Origin: Stenogyne calaminthoides
Taxonomy: Eukaryota > Streptophyta > Magnoliopsida > Lamiales > Lamiaceae
Direction of reading: 5' to 3'
Assembly: GCA_037126765.1 (NCBI GenBank)
Contig: JBBCBC010000019.1
Coordinates: 30,960,222-31,024,221, forward strand
Length of the DNA: 64,000 nt
Positions 22,222 through 34,288 of the stretch are shown here, one piece after another. The notes under the pieces were generated by a model, which was not told the DNA's origin, ran no database searches, and saw only the letters and a program-made list of their open reading frames with translations. Numbering within the stretch: the first letter of the stretch is position 1; each line of letters starts with the position of its first letter. The translations under genes were made by a program, and so were the position numbers.

Positions 22222-23688
22222 ATATATGAATCTGAGGTAGTTATTCCGGCTAAAAGTTCTGCATTAATCGTCACGGAGCAGGTTCATTAGAGAGAGTTGC
22301 TGAAGAAAAAGAGGCTCGAGAGTTATGATTAGATGAAAAAATTCGGAAGGATCCGAAAAAATCACTTGAAAAATTAATTCAAAATGAGAGTTATGGATTT
22401 CAAATATGGTACATGGAAGGAACTAATCCGAACCATCTTTATGGAATTCAAATTCGAAAAACTGAAGTGTCCTGAAAGTAAAAATGGACAAACCTACAGA
22501 ACTATAAAAGAACATTTTCCGGAATATTGCTAAGAAAAGATGAAAAGTAGGCATAGCAACATAAACTTGGAATATATTCTGAAATCAATTCCAAATATTT
22601 GGATTCCTAATCCAAGCAATCCTTCATTCAGCAGTTGTATAGTGAGAAGCATTGTCACTTTCAAACAATCTCCATCAAAGGCCTGTCTTGCTTTTAACAA
22701 AACACGCAGTTGAGAGAATAAAATGAGGCACTTCTTCCATTTAGTCTATTGCACCAACAAGTTTACCTGCTTGAGATACACTCTTGTGAAATATTCCACG
22801 TGCAATTCTTGGTCAATTAAGCTAACTTCAAATCTTGCAGGTCAAGATTCGAGTTTTCAGGTCAAACCATTGAAACACGCTAGATCATGTTCCGCGCATA
22901 ACATGTATTAAACCATAAGGTAACACATGAAGGTTCAAAAGACAACACATGATTATTCATATGGTAATACAGAGGTATTGCCCATAGTAATATATAAGAA
23001 TATATATTGTATTACGTATTATTAAAAAATGTCTTACTACATGAACAAAAAAGTGTAACTATATTGAAAAAAATGTGTTACAGTGTGAACAAGAGTAGAA
23101 AACGCAAAAGAAATAAAATAAATAAATAAATAAATAAATAAATAAAATTGAAGAACAAAATGATAAAAACTAATTTTTAGGAATGAAACACTGATGCCTC
23201 TAAGAACAGGAAAAGATAATAGAGGACTTGTGAAAATCGCGAAAAAGAGAAAATGGAAGACCACAAAAATGGAAGGATCAAACAGAACATAGAAAGTGGA
23301 AACCGTCGTGGGAGATGTATTTACAAAAAAAAGAAGAGAATATAGAAATGGAAACGCCGTGAAAGATCTAAAAACTGGCGAGGAAGAAAGAACATGAAAG
23401 TGGGAGTGACAAAACAAGGAAGAGAACATAGAAAGTGAAAATGCCGCCAAAGATTTGGGTGTTACTGGGGAAGAAAGAACATGGGAGTGCGAGAGAAACA
23501 CTCTGTATGCAGTATAGGTAGTGGTGCTCTAACTGCTTGAGTTATTCCACAATATTGCATATGAGTGTTTGTCACAACGCTCAATGCACATAATATCTCA
23601 AAATGACACAAACAAAAGGCATAAACTTCAATACCAAGTAGCAAGCTTCAAAGACTAACAAGCAGACAATAAAAATCCAAATCGAAGG
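22222..23688. other. Upstream region of the ELM2 gene and repetitive DNA
   Basis: No gene recognised. (AAAT)n microsatellite at about 23118-23144. Between about 23,270 and 23,500 a purine-rich block has imperfectly repeated GAACATAGAAAGTG and GAAGAAAGAACATG words; the long frame it leaves on the minus strand is a low-complexity Phe/Ser/Leu product of that repeat and not a gene. Confidence 0.5.
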
Positions 23689-23853
23689 CTAACAAGTAAC
23701 AAACTTATCGTCCTCATTATCGATTTCATCATCGTAATCCCCCTCCTCCAACTCCTCCTCATCATCATCAAATTGGGGATCTTCATCTGAAAATTCTTCT
23801 TCCTCCTCATTTTCACCTTCCAAATGCTCAAATTCAATTTCTTCATCTCTAAA
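23689..23853 (-). pseudogene. Acidic C-terminal exon remnant, unidentified
   Basis: Minus-strand frame encoding a Glu/Asp-rich tail (EEIEFEHLEGENEEEEEFSD, then DEDPQFDDDEEELEEGDYDD, ending DDKFVTC and a TAG at 23689-23691). The composition suggests a real protein tail. No upstream exon joins it convincingly, and it abuts a MITE-like sequence at 23853. I do not recognise the family. Confidence 0.3.
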
Positions 23854-24039
23854 GGTCTGCCTAGTTGGGGGTAATGATTATGGGTAATGAGAAAAAATGA
23901 AGAATAATGAGGAGTCATTCTCATTAATACTGCTTGATAAGTTTTTAACCAAGTAGTAACAATGCAATCACAACTTGTGATTGTCCCCTTTAATGATACT
24001 CATTATCATTCATATTTCAAACTCATACCAAGCGGGCTC
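23853..24039. mobile_element. Possible Tourist-like MITE
   Basis: Left end AGGTCTGCCTAGTTGG and right end ACCAAGCGGGCTC are imperfect inverted repeats. CTCTAA occurs directly on both sides (23847-23852 and 24037-24042), compatible with a TAA target site. It sits against the acidic exon remnant. Confidence 0.4.
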
Positions 24040-24204
24040 TAAGTTTATAAGAAGAAGAGGTCCTCTCACAGTCTCACACTTTGTCCCTTGTCCTTTCCCT
24101 TCTCCACTTGTTCACAGTTCTTAAATTGCAGAGTACTTGCACTAGTAGGTGCACATGTTGCTGATTTTTTCCCCTTAGTACTAGTTTACTCTAAATTCTT
24201 ATAA

Positions 24205-24353
24205 GACAAAAACTCATATGAGACGTAGTACAATATAATTTGTGCTTATTTAAGAATACGTAGTTTTTGTCTTTAAGAAAAAAAAAAAATAAAGTCGTTA
24301 ACGCCAAATTATACTCCATCTCACCATGAGACCGTCTAACTCAAGTGTGGCTC
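24205..24353. mobile_element. MULE-type MITE, copy E
   Basis: GACAAAAACTCATATGAGAC at the left end and CAAGTGTGGCTC at the right match copies A-D. It has an A-rich internal expansion. The flanking bases (ATTCTTATA and ATTCCATAA) match at only six of nine positions. Confidence 0.65.
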
Positions 24354-26179
24354 ATTCCATAATGCAGCCGAGGCACACCTTATGCACGCCTCAGAAGACT
24401 CGTCCAAGGCACGAACGCGCCGCGCACCCTACATACATTGCAAGGCGCCAACCCTTGCGCCCTGTGCGCCTTAGTTAATGAATCCAAGAAAATCCATCAA
24501 AATCCACTAACAAAGAAGGTGCTTTAAGTATTGGTTGTGTTTGGATTGAAACATCTTATTCCATCTTAGAGGATTTCAAGGTCAAATGAACCACAAAAGG
24601 ATTCTTAAATCCACATCACATAAAAAATAGTTCAAAATAAACTAACAAGATTTCAAATCTCCATAAAAACAGCCATCAATTTGAATCCAAATGCAATTCA
24701 AGTTAAGAAGAATCACAAGAAAAGAGAAACAATAAATACTCAGAAACAATAAATTACCTTGTGAAATCGAAACTCCCAACTTCATGTGGAGATTAAGCCC
24801 ATTTTGATGATGCCTTCACTGCGTATATCTGCTATTTTCACAACCCAACAATACTACACTAACTCCAAATTCAAATTTGTTTCAATATCTTATTGAGAAA
24901 TATCACTATTCCACATTGATAATTCAATATGGAAAAGCATATCTGGTGTGAATCAAGTGTTCATTCAGTAATTATACTGCAGGGGAAGAGAGAAACAGAG
25001 TTTATTATCAGTATGTACGTTGGGCTATTTGGGAGTTGCGTTTCAAAAATGACTCCGAAATTCAAAAAAAAAAAAAAAAAAGGAATAGAAGAGGAAAAAT
25101 GTGTTTGGAACTTTTTTGAATTAAGAAACAAGTCTATAGTAGTGCTTCTCTAAAGCACCGAATGCAATTAAATGCGACGGGCGCGACCCCTCACCTTCAA
25201 AGGATAGACACTTTCTTTCTTCATTTTTCATTCAAGATTTAAGAAAATAAATACTTTGATCTCATCTATGCAAAAGTAGATTCGATTCTATAATTGCAAT
25301 TGTTTCCATTTTTAATAAATGAAACATTAAATTAATCAACTAGAGAATTGTCAAAACAATTTAGAGTAGATCTTGCGGTGAGAAAGTTTTCACTGTGAGA
25401 CGAAACATAATTTAACGATATTTTCAGTACTTTAAAAAGTGTAAGGTTTAATTTTGGTTAATTTGGGTTAATTTGTGAACTGTCTCACATTGAGATTCTC
25501 ATACAAGTTTTTGCTAACATGACACCGATATTGAAACAATTACTTTTCTATTTCTCTTTCATCTTTTAATCTCACAACTTTCCATTCTTTAATTTTTTAG
25601 AAAAACTTCTTTGAAAATTTGACGGATCTATGCAGATGAACTTATATCCAATTAAACTCAATCTATTTGAATTTGATTAGCAAAAAATTAACTGTGATTT
25701 ACCCATTATAAATTTGTATAAAAGATTTACTATTAATTTTCATTTAACTAAAAAGAAAAAACAATATTGAGTTTTATGAAGAATTTCAACCATGATCATA
25801 CCTTATATTGGAAGATGTGTGCAGCAACCACCATAGGATCAATCTCCTTCTTTGTTGCCCATATATTTTAGATCAATTATTTGATAAGAATTGAGGTGAG
25901 TGGATTGGAATCTAGATATTTATAGATGGGGGTGTTGGTGCCCTAGCAGCCATTCATTAGATATATATTGAATAAACCCTAGAAACTATTGGGTTGTTTG
26001 GATTTGAGGCCCTATGTGAGTTTGGGTCTTTGGGCTTAGGATGACATTCACTATAATATTTTTAAAATCTATGATTTAAAATATTAAAAGAAATTGTAAA
26101 TATATATATTTTTTAAAAAGAGATATTGTGTGAGATGATTTTATTTATGTACACCACTTCACTTTGATACATGAGTCAT
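24354..26179. other. Gene-free AT-rich interval
   Basis: Contains a poly(A) run at 25064-25081 and a decayed MULE-type MITE near 25366-25520 (AAGTTTTCACTGTGAGACG .. GATTCTCATACAAGTTTTTG). Short CG-rich patches near 24,380-24,470 (CGCACCCTACATACATTGCA..) resemble retroelement debris. No coding evidence. Confidence 0.45.
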
Positions 26180-26490
26180 AATTAGAGATGGTATATCGTA
26201 CCGTACCAAAATTTTAGGGATTTGAAATTCAAATCGATACTGTACAAAAAAAAATTGGTATATCAAAATTCAATATATAAAAAATTTCGGTAAATAAAAA
26301 ATACTTACCACGTACTGAAGTTTTGGTATATCGATTTTTCCGATAATACCGAAATATTGAAATTTTAGAATATGCATACCATAACCATACCGAAATTTTA
26401 TGGAATGGTATCATATCATACCGAAGTTCACATTACATTAAAAAATTCTACATTTTCGATATTTCTCGGATACCGATATTTTTTTAGCCA
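26180..26490. mobile_element. Non-autonomous hAT-like element rich in GGTATACCG motifs
   Basis: A 311-bp segment between perfect 9-bp direct repeats ATGAGTCAT (26171-26179, 26491-26499). The left end contains TAGAGATGGTATATCGTACCG, typical of plant hAT-type elements with GGTA/TACC subterminal repeats. The right end is not a clean inverted copy, so class assignment is tentative. Confidence 0.5.
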
Positions 26491-27098
26491 ATGAGTCATG
26501 TAATAGAGTAAACAACATTATCTTGTGTATATGTAGGGGTGACATATCGTACCATATCAAAAATACCGAACCAAATCGTATACTGTACTAAAAGATTCGA
26601 TATCCAAAAAATCATATTGTTATCTGTTGGGGAATAAGTTGCACAGATCTATTCGGGATGAATATTTAAATACAAATTTAATTCTTATAATTATTATTAG
26701 CATGAATTAATCCTATATTAATTCAAATAATAATCCAACAACATATCATGCATATAATAATTCACGTAAAACCTACGCATGCGGAATTCTACGAGTTTAC
26801 GTGAACGTACCTCTTGGGATGGCAGTGATCCGGCAGATTAGACTAACCAAAAGAACTTCCCAAGTATTCCCTTAGCCCTCGTTCGACTATCCGGTGGAAG
26901 GACACTTGTGAACGATTTAACAAAAGGAAAATAAATTATGTTGCACCACCTTTGTGGATTTAATAATTATTCCAGCACATGGAATTGTACTTGGGAATGA
27001 AAGAATCATTCCCTATTTATAGAGCATAAGGTGGTCGAATTTTTAGGCCAAAAATAATGTGGGAAATTCTTTTCTTGATCTCCAAGAAATCTTGAATA

Positions 27099-27465
27099 AT
27101 TTCTTCAAGGTGGTCGAATTTTCTTGATTGATCATGCGGTCTTTTGTTAAAAACATTTCTTCAAGACTTTGCATAATTTCCGCAGCAGACTCAACACCTT
27201 CATGAATGTGTCTCAAATCATCAGACAGTGAAGTCAAGATTACACGTTTCATGGGTTCATTTGACTGCTCCCAAATATTATACTCATGTCTTTCCGCGTC
27301 AGGTGATTCATCAGTAGGCTTACGTGGCTTGGGTACATCAAAAATCCAATAATGTTTTTGTGCAGGTAGGACAAAACTCATATTTCGTTTCCAAACATTA
27401 TAGTTTTCGCCAGTTAATTGGTGTTCTTTGAGTGTATATAACAGTGGATTAAAAGGTTGCGACAT
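27099..27465 (-). pseudogene. copia-1 gag, 5' part
   Basis: Minus-strand frame starting at the ATG at 27465 (MSQPFNPLLYTLKEHQLTG), with YNVWKRNMSFVLPAQKHYW and WEQSNEPMKRVILTSLSDDL, the usual N-terminal gag domain of Ty1/copia elements. About 122 codons remain before the sequence fuses to LTR sequence, so the zinc knuckle and all of pol are missing. The same domain is in copia-2 near 59,000-59,319. Confidence 0.8.
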
Positions 27466-28184
27466 GGTGAACTGAAATAAATTATAATATGCATAAGCAC
27501 AAATATATCACAAGGTTTGATCACATGCATCACATTAAAATCTCAAAAAAAATATGAACATGCATTAGCCAACATCTCAAAACAATTTAAATAAGCCACG
27601 TGGGGTGGGTCATTATTTAAACACATTTAAGCAGGTTACAAACAAGAACAGTTACAAACCTTTAATATCCAGATTAATAGTTGGCTTCCACTTGACCAAT
27701 ATAAAATTGACAGGGACTTCGGGGAAGTATATGCATATCAATTTTATACCTAAGTAATAACCATGATTAAATACAGGATTATTATTTCGTTTTGAACGAG
27801 CCTCGTGGGGAGGGTTATCGTCGCCACTAGTAATAACCCACAATCATCCATTTGGAATTCATTCATGTGAAAGCTATCTTTTGACCGGTCAGTGGGGAGT
27901 TTCTCCAAAAGAATTCACAAATAAATAAATCATGGAGGTCAAAATTAATTCAATTTTATTATCCGGAATAAAATTGTCAATTAATTATTTAAACATACTT
28001 AGTAATTTTGAAGATGAGATTTTTCATTTGGGCAACTCTCATGCAAACACATTTAAACAAATTAAATAAAGCATAAGATAGCACAAAATAAATCAAAGCA
28101 AAAGCAGAAAAATAAACATATTGGGCACAAATTATCCAATTGTCATGGTTTGATTTTTTTCTTGGCTTGATCTTGAATAAACAC

Positions 28185-28690
28185 CGTCTTGAATTTCTCC
28201 CACTCGATCATCTCGAAAAAGTTACTCAATCTCGAATGCCACACACGGCTTGACTCGCGGTAAGGATGATCGCCAAGTCCGCCGACCCTTGGCGAGTTGA
28301 CTCAGCGGCCTTTCGGCGGCGTCGCCGCCACCGCATTCCGGGGGTCCGACACTTCTCGGTAGGCGGCGTGGAGTGCAACCGCATCCCCCGTAGCGCTTCG
28401 CCCGATCGTGCCTCGCCAGCGGTTCTCGGCACCAGCGCCGTCCTTGGCAGCCATCATTCATCCGTCCGTCCACTGATCCGCTCGCGCATGGTGCAGCAAG
28501 GCTTAGCGCCCCGCCCGATGTGCAACCCGGATCTCGGCAGCCTTCGACCCTCGGCCTGCGCCCTGCGCTTTCATGCTGTCGCGTCGCAGGCGTGCCTCCT
28601 TGGCATGTTTTCAGCATGACGACGACACTTATGCCGGATTACGGATTTTGTCCTTTAATTCTTCGTCTCCGTCCTCATTTTTCGATCCGG
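28185..28690. other. CpG-rich leader island of copia-1
   Basis: Lies between the 5' LTR/PBS and gag. It is strikingly GC- and CpG-rich (GGCGGCGTCGCCGCCACCG and similar) in an otherwise AT-rich element. A 131-codon minus-strand frame and a 117-codon plus-strand frame cross it, but neither resembles a known protein. The homologous block in copia-2 (60045-60465) does not keep these frames, so I treat it as non-coding leader. Confidence 0.6.
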
Positions 28691-28985
28691 TTACAATTTA
28701 TTTACAAAAAATAAATAAACCTAGATCTAGACTAGTCTATTACATTGATCAAATCAAACAAATCCTAATCTACTTGTGGATTTTCTCACTAGGCAAAACG
28801 AATCCAACCAATCGAATTAAAAACCACAATTTATATGCATGCATAAATAAACACATTAAATTCCATGACAATTGGATACCTGCAAAACAGATCTAACAAT
28901 TCTACTATCCAATTTCAAATTTAATGTCAATGAATTAAATTACAATTTAAAAATTTGAGCAAACCGCGGGGCTCGATACGATGCT

Positions 28986-30823
28986 TGTTGGGGAATAAGT
29001 TGCACAGATCTATTCGGGGTGAATATTTAAATACAAATTTAATTCTTATAATTATTATTAGCATGAATTAATCCTATATTAATTCAAATAATAATCCAAC
29101 AACATATCATGCATATAATAGTTCACGTAAAACCCCACGATGCGAATTCTACGAGTTTACGTGAACGTACCTCTTGGGATGGCAGTGATCCGGCAGATTA
29201 GATTAACCAAAAGAACTTCCCAAATATTCCCTTAGCCCTCGTTCGACTATCCGGTGGAAGGACACTTGTGAACGATTTAACAAAAGGAAAATAAATTATG
29301 TTGCACCACCTTTGTGGATTTACTAATTTTTCCAGCACATGGAATTGTACTTGGGAATGAAAGAAACATCCCCTATTTATAGAGCATAAGGTGGTCGAAT
29401 TTTTAGGCCAAAAATAATGTGGAAAAATCTTTTCTTGATCTCCAAGAAATCTTGAATATATCTCATATATTCTTTCTCCCATAATTATAATATTCCATAA
29501 AATCCCACCTACTCTTTTATTATGGTAATTTTCAAAAATATAGGGTACCAAGAATCCAAGATTTGGATCTTCTTGAATTTATGAGATATTCTTGTATTTC
29601 AAGAAATACATATCTTCCATAATATATTTTCAAGAAAATCAAGAAAAACTTTCTTGCCCACTATATTTCAAAATTTTCGAAATCTTTATTATAGATAACC
29701 AAGTGGGAGATTTCTTGAATTTAATGAGATAATCTTGTATTCCAAGAATACATATCTTCATTCCATAACAAAATTCAAAGAAAATCTTTCTCCCAACTTA
29801 TCCATAATTTTTGAAATTAATAGGGAAAAATAAGCAACAATATTTATTTTATTTTAATCACCTTTTTCAGTTAATGGACTATATGTTGGGCTACTCAGGG
29901 GGCCTTTAGGAGAATTAAGATTGGACCTTCTAATGGACCTTGCATATCTAATATTGAGCCACAATATTATTCAAGCCCATAAATATTAATTAATCTCACT
30001 ACATAATTAATATTGCACTATTCATCTTAACCCATATTACAGTCAATATGGCTCCCGGTTATTATTTCCCATGTTTAAGATTATCTAGCCCATTAATTAA
30101 TTCAAGCCACTGAAATAGCTTTCCATTAATTAATATCTTTTATCCTTGGTCAATGAACGGTTCAACATTATTATCCATACAGGAAACTAATTCCACTTGC
30201 AAGATTTGGTATGATAAAGTTTATGAACCTCCCAAGGGGGCAAATCAAACAAGCATACTTGCACACGATTCTTCGTATTAAATCTTAGCAATCACATGTG
30301 ACTAATAATATTGTCCAAGATAAAAAGTATTGAATCTCGTTGATTCGCTACCCATGATAAGTCAAAGCAATAGTTACCAATCCCACGTGATCCTATTTAA
30401 GGAACGAAGATTAAGAAATAAAGAACCACCGAGGTCCGATTCTTCCTTGTTGGATTCAAGAATTTATCCTCATGTAGGTCCTATTCAAGGTCATCACCAT
30501 GACTAGTGTAATCTCTTGGTCAAGACAAGCCAATCTGAGCCTTACATTTCAACCTTTCGCGATGGGTTGTTCATTTTCATCTAGGTCGTGAATGACGTTT
30601 TTTTAGTTACAAGGACTATTAATTTAATCTTCGTGATCCAAGTATCACTAAATTAACTACAATGTAACACGCACGACTTATTGAGCAGTTATGCAAAGAA
30701 ATATATGTAACATTCGATAATATTTAAAGCATCAGTGATAAACAATTTATTTCAGTAAATAAGTCCGAAATTCAGTTTTGATTATACAAAGTAAAAAACA
30801 TACTTTCTAATATAATCCCAACA
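28986..30823 (-). repeat. copia-1 5' LTR
   Basis: An 1,838-bp LTR, TGTTGGGGAATAAG at the inner end and ATAATCCCAACA at the outer end. The adjoining primer-binding site is mutated (GGGGCTCGATACGATGC on the plus strand, compared with GAGCTCTGATACCA in copia-2). Confidence 0.88.
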
Positions 30824-31311
30824 TTATCATACCGATATTTTCGGTATACCGAAATTTTGGTATATTAAAATCGTACACCGTATAACGTACCGAAAATTCG
30901 GTATACTTTACCATATCAAATTTTCAGTAAAATACTGTTTCATACTAAAAAAATTATACGAACCGTTTCATATTGAATTTTTAAAAGTATTTACAACAAG
31001 ATACCGAAATGCTGAGATACTATAATACCGACATACCGACTTTTTTTCAAAATACCAGTATATATTGAAATATCAATTTTTTTGTATATCAGTATATATC
31101 GAAACACCGAAATATTTTATTTGACATATAGTTACTATACCGAAATTTTGATAAATTCAATATTTTTCGGTACGATAAGTGTTGTATACCAAAATTTTTA
31201 ATATTTTCCCACCTCTATGTATATATCATGTCATACAATTTTTTTTTTTTTTTTAAATTATCAATAGCCATTAGTATTAATATATTTCCTCAATTATTTT
31301 CACACTAGCTT

Positions 31312-31490
31312 TTTTCTCTTGGTTTAACGAGCGAGTTGTTTATTAGTATTTTAAATGATAAAGTGACTTTTAAGGAAAAATATGATAGATCTATCTCACC
31401 TCTATTATATGTCCCCTTGAAAATTTATTTTATCATTTAAAATATGAATAAAAAAAATATTCGTTAAAACAAAAAAAAAATGTGAAAAAA
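31312..31490. mobile_element. Degraded copy of the 19461 hairpin MITE
   Basis: Shares GAGCGAGTTGTTTATTAGTA and AAATGATAAAGTGACTTTTA with the element at 19461-19666. The other arm is recognisable (TATCATTTAAAATATGAATA) but poly(A) runs have eroded it. Confidence 0.5.
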
Positions 31491-32329
31491 GGAGTATATA
31501 TTATCAAATAATTACAAGCACACATAAAAAAACGCACATACTCTGAAATAAAACGCAGATAGTCTTCAATAATACTCCTTGGTTCTTGGTTCTTTTTCAG
31601 AAACACCGACTACTTGAGAGTTCATTCCTTGCAAAACTAAAAACATATACTATATACTTTCCTCTCATGATCCGAAATCTGTACATAAACACAAAAATAC
31701 AAAACCCATGAAAAAATCAAAGCCACAAAAAAAAAAATCCCCCTCTCTTCTCCTAAAAATACACCCATGAAAATCAAAGCCATATATACTTACGTACTGC
31801 TTGAATTTCAAAATATAAAAAAACTGCTTGCATTTGTTAAATTTGCTTGAGTTCAAAAATCCCCTGTGTCGCGAAGCACTTATAAACTGCTTGAGAAATT
31901 CACTGTGCCGCAGAAAAGGGGATGAGTGAGTGAGGGGTGAAGGTATTAGGGTATTTCAATTTTAAGTTGAGGGAATATACCGTATTGAATACTTGATCAA
32001 GATTTATATTTACAAATAACTCTTCTTTTTGTTTTTTTTTTGTTTTTTTAAATTTCTCTATTTTTTTTTTCTATAGGTGTTTTTTTTTAAAATTATTATC
32101 TTTATTTGAAATAAATGAATATGACCATGTAAATAACAAAGAGTTGGTATGATGTGAAACTTGTTCACCATGAAACTGATTTTTTTTTACGGGCATACTC
32201 ATTAGTAATATAAATCACACCCTTTAATAATATACACTAATCTGATTTGCTTTTTGCAATTTGTTAAAAGATCTTAGGCAATTTGTGCAAGATTGTTCTT
32301 AGGCAAATGATTTTCAACAAATTATTCAA
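31491..32329. other. AT-rich interval, no gene
   Basis: Poly(T) and poly(A) runs and scattered stops on both strands. Near 32140-32235 the words GTGAAACTTGTTCACCATGAA and AATCACACCCTTTAATA recur, as similar text, on the far side of the CACTA element (37370-37540), so these bases belong to an older repeat into which the CACTA element inserted. Confidence 0.45.
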
Positions 32330-32839
32330 AGTCCTCCCTTGGACAACGGTTTTTAACCGATGTCTAATATATATATTTTTAAATATTTTTTTTACAATAT
32401 TGGATCCAAGAACTATTTTTTTTTATAATTTTTTTATATTTTAAAAATTATGTTTATACAAAACCAAAACCAAAAAGCAAAACTTATATCACTATAATAT
32501 ATATATATCGTCAAATATCAAAACATTAAATAAATAAACATACACACCATGAATTAAACACACCAAAAACTTGAAATATCATCACAAATATATACGTTAA
32601 TTACATGCTACCAAAAGTTATGGCACTATAGAATACAAGAATCGATTGTAGAAATACCCCGTCCAATCTCTTTTCCATTTCTCCATTCTTTTGTTGGAGT
32701 AAGAATGGAGCGGACGTTCATAGATAAATTGCAAACAACGATCAATCAATATAGTTACATATATAGTATGAATTTTGTTTCAATTAATAATAATTTAAAT
32801 AAATTGATAAATTGACTTACATTGTAAGGAATGGTCGTT

Positions 32840-33560
32840 CAAGAAGTGCGGATTATATCTTCAATGTAGCAACACACAAAATGTCCACAGTGGTTACCAT
32901 CTTCTTGCCTCGGAACCTGTTGATTAGCAATTATAATCACGTATTACAATTATGATTATTTTCTATGAATTTGATAATTTACTAAATTAAATTTACCTTA
33001 ATGTTTGTTCAGTTCACTTTATTGAAATTAGATCTTGAGCCTTGACACGGAAGGTGACTACGATACATCATCATCACTCTATTATTATTATAATTAAAAA
33101 AATAAAAATAGATTAAATATGCATAATTTTAAAAGCAAAACAAATAATTATATTAGAATATTAAAAATTAACTTACGCTTCCATATATGACATGAGATTA
33201 GGGCGATTTGCAACCATCCCATCCACAACTGTGTCCATAAAATACAAAATTAGTGTACTCATGTTTATGGCGACTAACACCCAATGGTTCCTATATTATA
33301 TTAAGAATATTAAAACTAACTGCATTTTATATGAATACAAATTTTAACGAAATGTTTATTGTACTCACCTCACATTTGTTGGCCAAAAAAAGAGATGGTC
33401 TCTCCCATTATAATTGAGCATATGTGCAATCAGTCCCTTCCATGGACTGTATCCTATCACCCAAGAAGTAACACACTTGGGGGGAGACGAATGAATACAT
33501 TCCACCTGCCTCGGCATCTCTGTAGAGATATACCTCACTCAAATATCTTTAACCAACATA
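32840..33560 (-). pseudogene. Ulp1-like cysteine protease domain of the CACTA element
   Basis: Minus-strand exons. One (33,545-33,370) reads MYSFVSPQVCYFLGDRIQSM and NYNGRDHLFFWPTNV. The next (33,290-33,183) reads NHWVLVAINMSTLILYFMDT with GT after GAAGC. A later one (32,925-32,845) reads PRQEDGNHCGHFVCCYIEDI. The His of HW, the Asp of FMDT and the Q..C of PRQ..NHCG fit the His-Asp-Gln-Cys catalytic set of the Ulp1 (C48) family, which cleaves SUMO-like proteins. Such domains are known in plant CACTA and MULE elements. The catalytic residues all seem kept, though frameshifts exist between blocks (for example NYNGRD is in a different frame from TDCTYAQL). Confidence 0.7.
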
Positions 33561-34288
33561 CACTAATTAATATTAAAAAAGAAAATTAAACTATGTAGAA
33601 AGTAAATATTGAGAATTAGTAAACACACATCTGAGGTAAAAGGTTATGGTGGTTGCACTCAACAACTGGTCGTGCAAGACTTCAAGCACATGCTCCCGAT
33701 CGATGAATTCATCAAAAGCACTCCAATGAAAGTGAGCAAGCATGAGAACTGTGACGGTATTTAGTATGCGACGATATCATCATGCTCACCGTAGTCTGTA
33801 GAGTGAAGTCGTGATCGAAGTCTCCATGCAAGGGATAACCAATTATCCGTCTGCGTGCACCAATAGTGGAGTCCCTCGTTCTCTCCCTCCTGTTTAGCCT
33901 TTTGTGATGTCGGCAATTTCTACAATCAATTTGCAACATATTTAGAACGACAAATAAGATAATGCACTTTAATAACATATAATTTACCTTCATGGTGAGA
34001 GAGACCAAGTTGCTCGGTCATTCGAGGAAGTGTCCGATCGATGTTCCGATTGTGATGACATCATCTATTGGTTTTGGCAACGGTGAATCCTTTTGTCCGA
34101 TTACGGGTACATCGAGCGTGACCCTCACAAAACCAGGAGTGAGAGGACGATCATGAATCATTCCATTGGAGCTATTGTGCAACATTCCTGTGGCCACCAA
34201 CCGAGTAGGTTCCTCCAAATAAAGGTAGCAAAAGGTCGATGGCTGTTCGAAGAAGATATTTAGTTAGAAAATTTTAATATACTAGTCT

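Larger units (their letters stand above)
26625..30823 (-). mobile_element. Ty1/copia deletion derivative (copia-1), no pol
   Basis: Flanked by perfect 5-bp TSD TTATC (26620-26624 and 30824-30828), ends TGTTGGGG..CCCAACA. On the minus strand: full 5' LTR (28986-30823), a leader with a GC-rich island (about 28185-28690), the first part of gag (27465 downward), and only the outermost part of the 3' LTR (26625-27098). Protease, integrase, RT and RNase H are absent. One internal deletion from gag into the 3' LTR explains the structure. The shared parts of the two LTRs are about 97% identical by eye, so the insertion is fairly young. Confidence 0.88.
26534..31217. mobile_element. hAT-like element split by a copia insertion
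   Basis: Outer ends are TAGGGGTGACATAT (left) and, reverse-complemented, TAGAGGTGGGAAAA (right). The flanks TGTATATG (26526-26533) and TGTATATA (31218-31225) agree at seven of eight positions, matching an 8-bp hAT target duplication. The body is rich in ATACCGAAATTTTCGG motifs. A copia derivative (26625-30823) sits inside it; without that, the element is about 480 bp and non-coding. Confidence 0.65.

Noticed and set aside
23037..23501. 154-codon minus-strand frame rich in Phe, Ser and Leu
   Set aside because: It is the reverse side of a purine-rich imperfect tandem repeat; no start context, no domain, no conservation pattern.
24757..24784. Short first exon (MKLGVSISQ) that could join the acidic exon remnant at 23689
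   Set aside because: The donor looks good, but no acceptor joins the acidic frame in phase; joining would be guesswork.
28222..28619. Two overlapping frames of 117 and 131 codons on opposite strands
   Set aside because: Both fall in the GC-rich copia leader where stops are rare by composition; the homologous block in copia-2 does not keep the frames.
33359..33589. 76-codon plus-strand frame
   Set aside because: It is antisense to a Ulp1-like protease exon with recognisable blocks on the minus strand.
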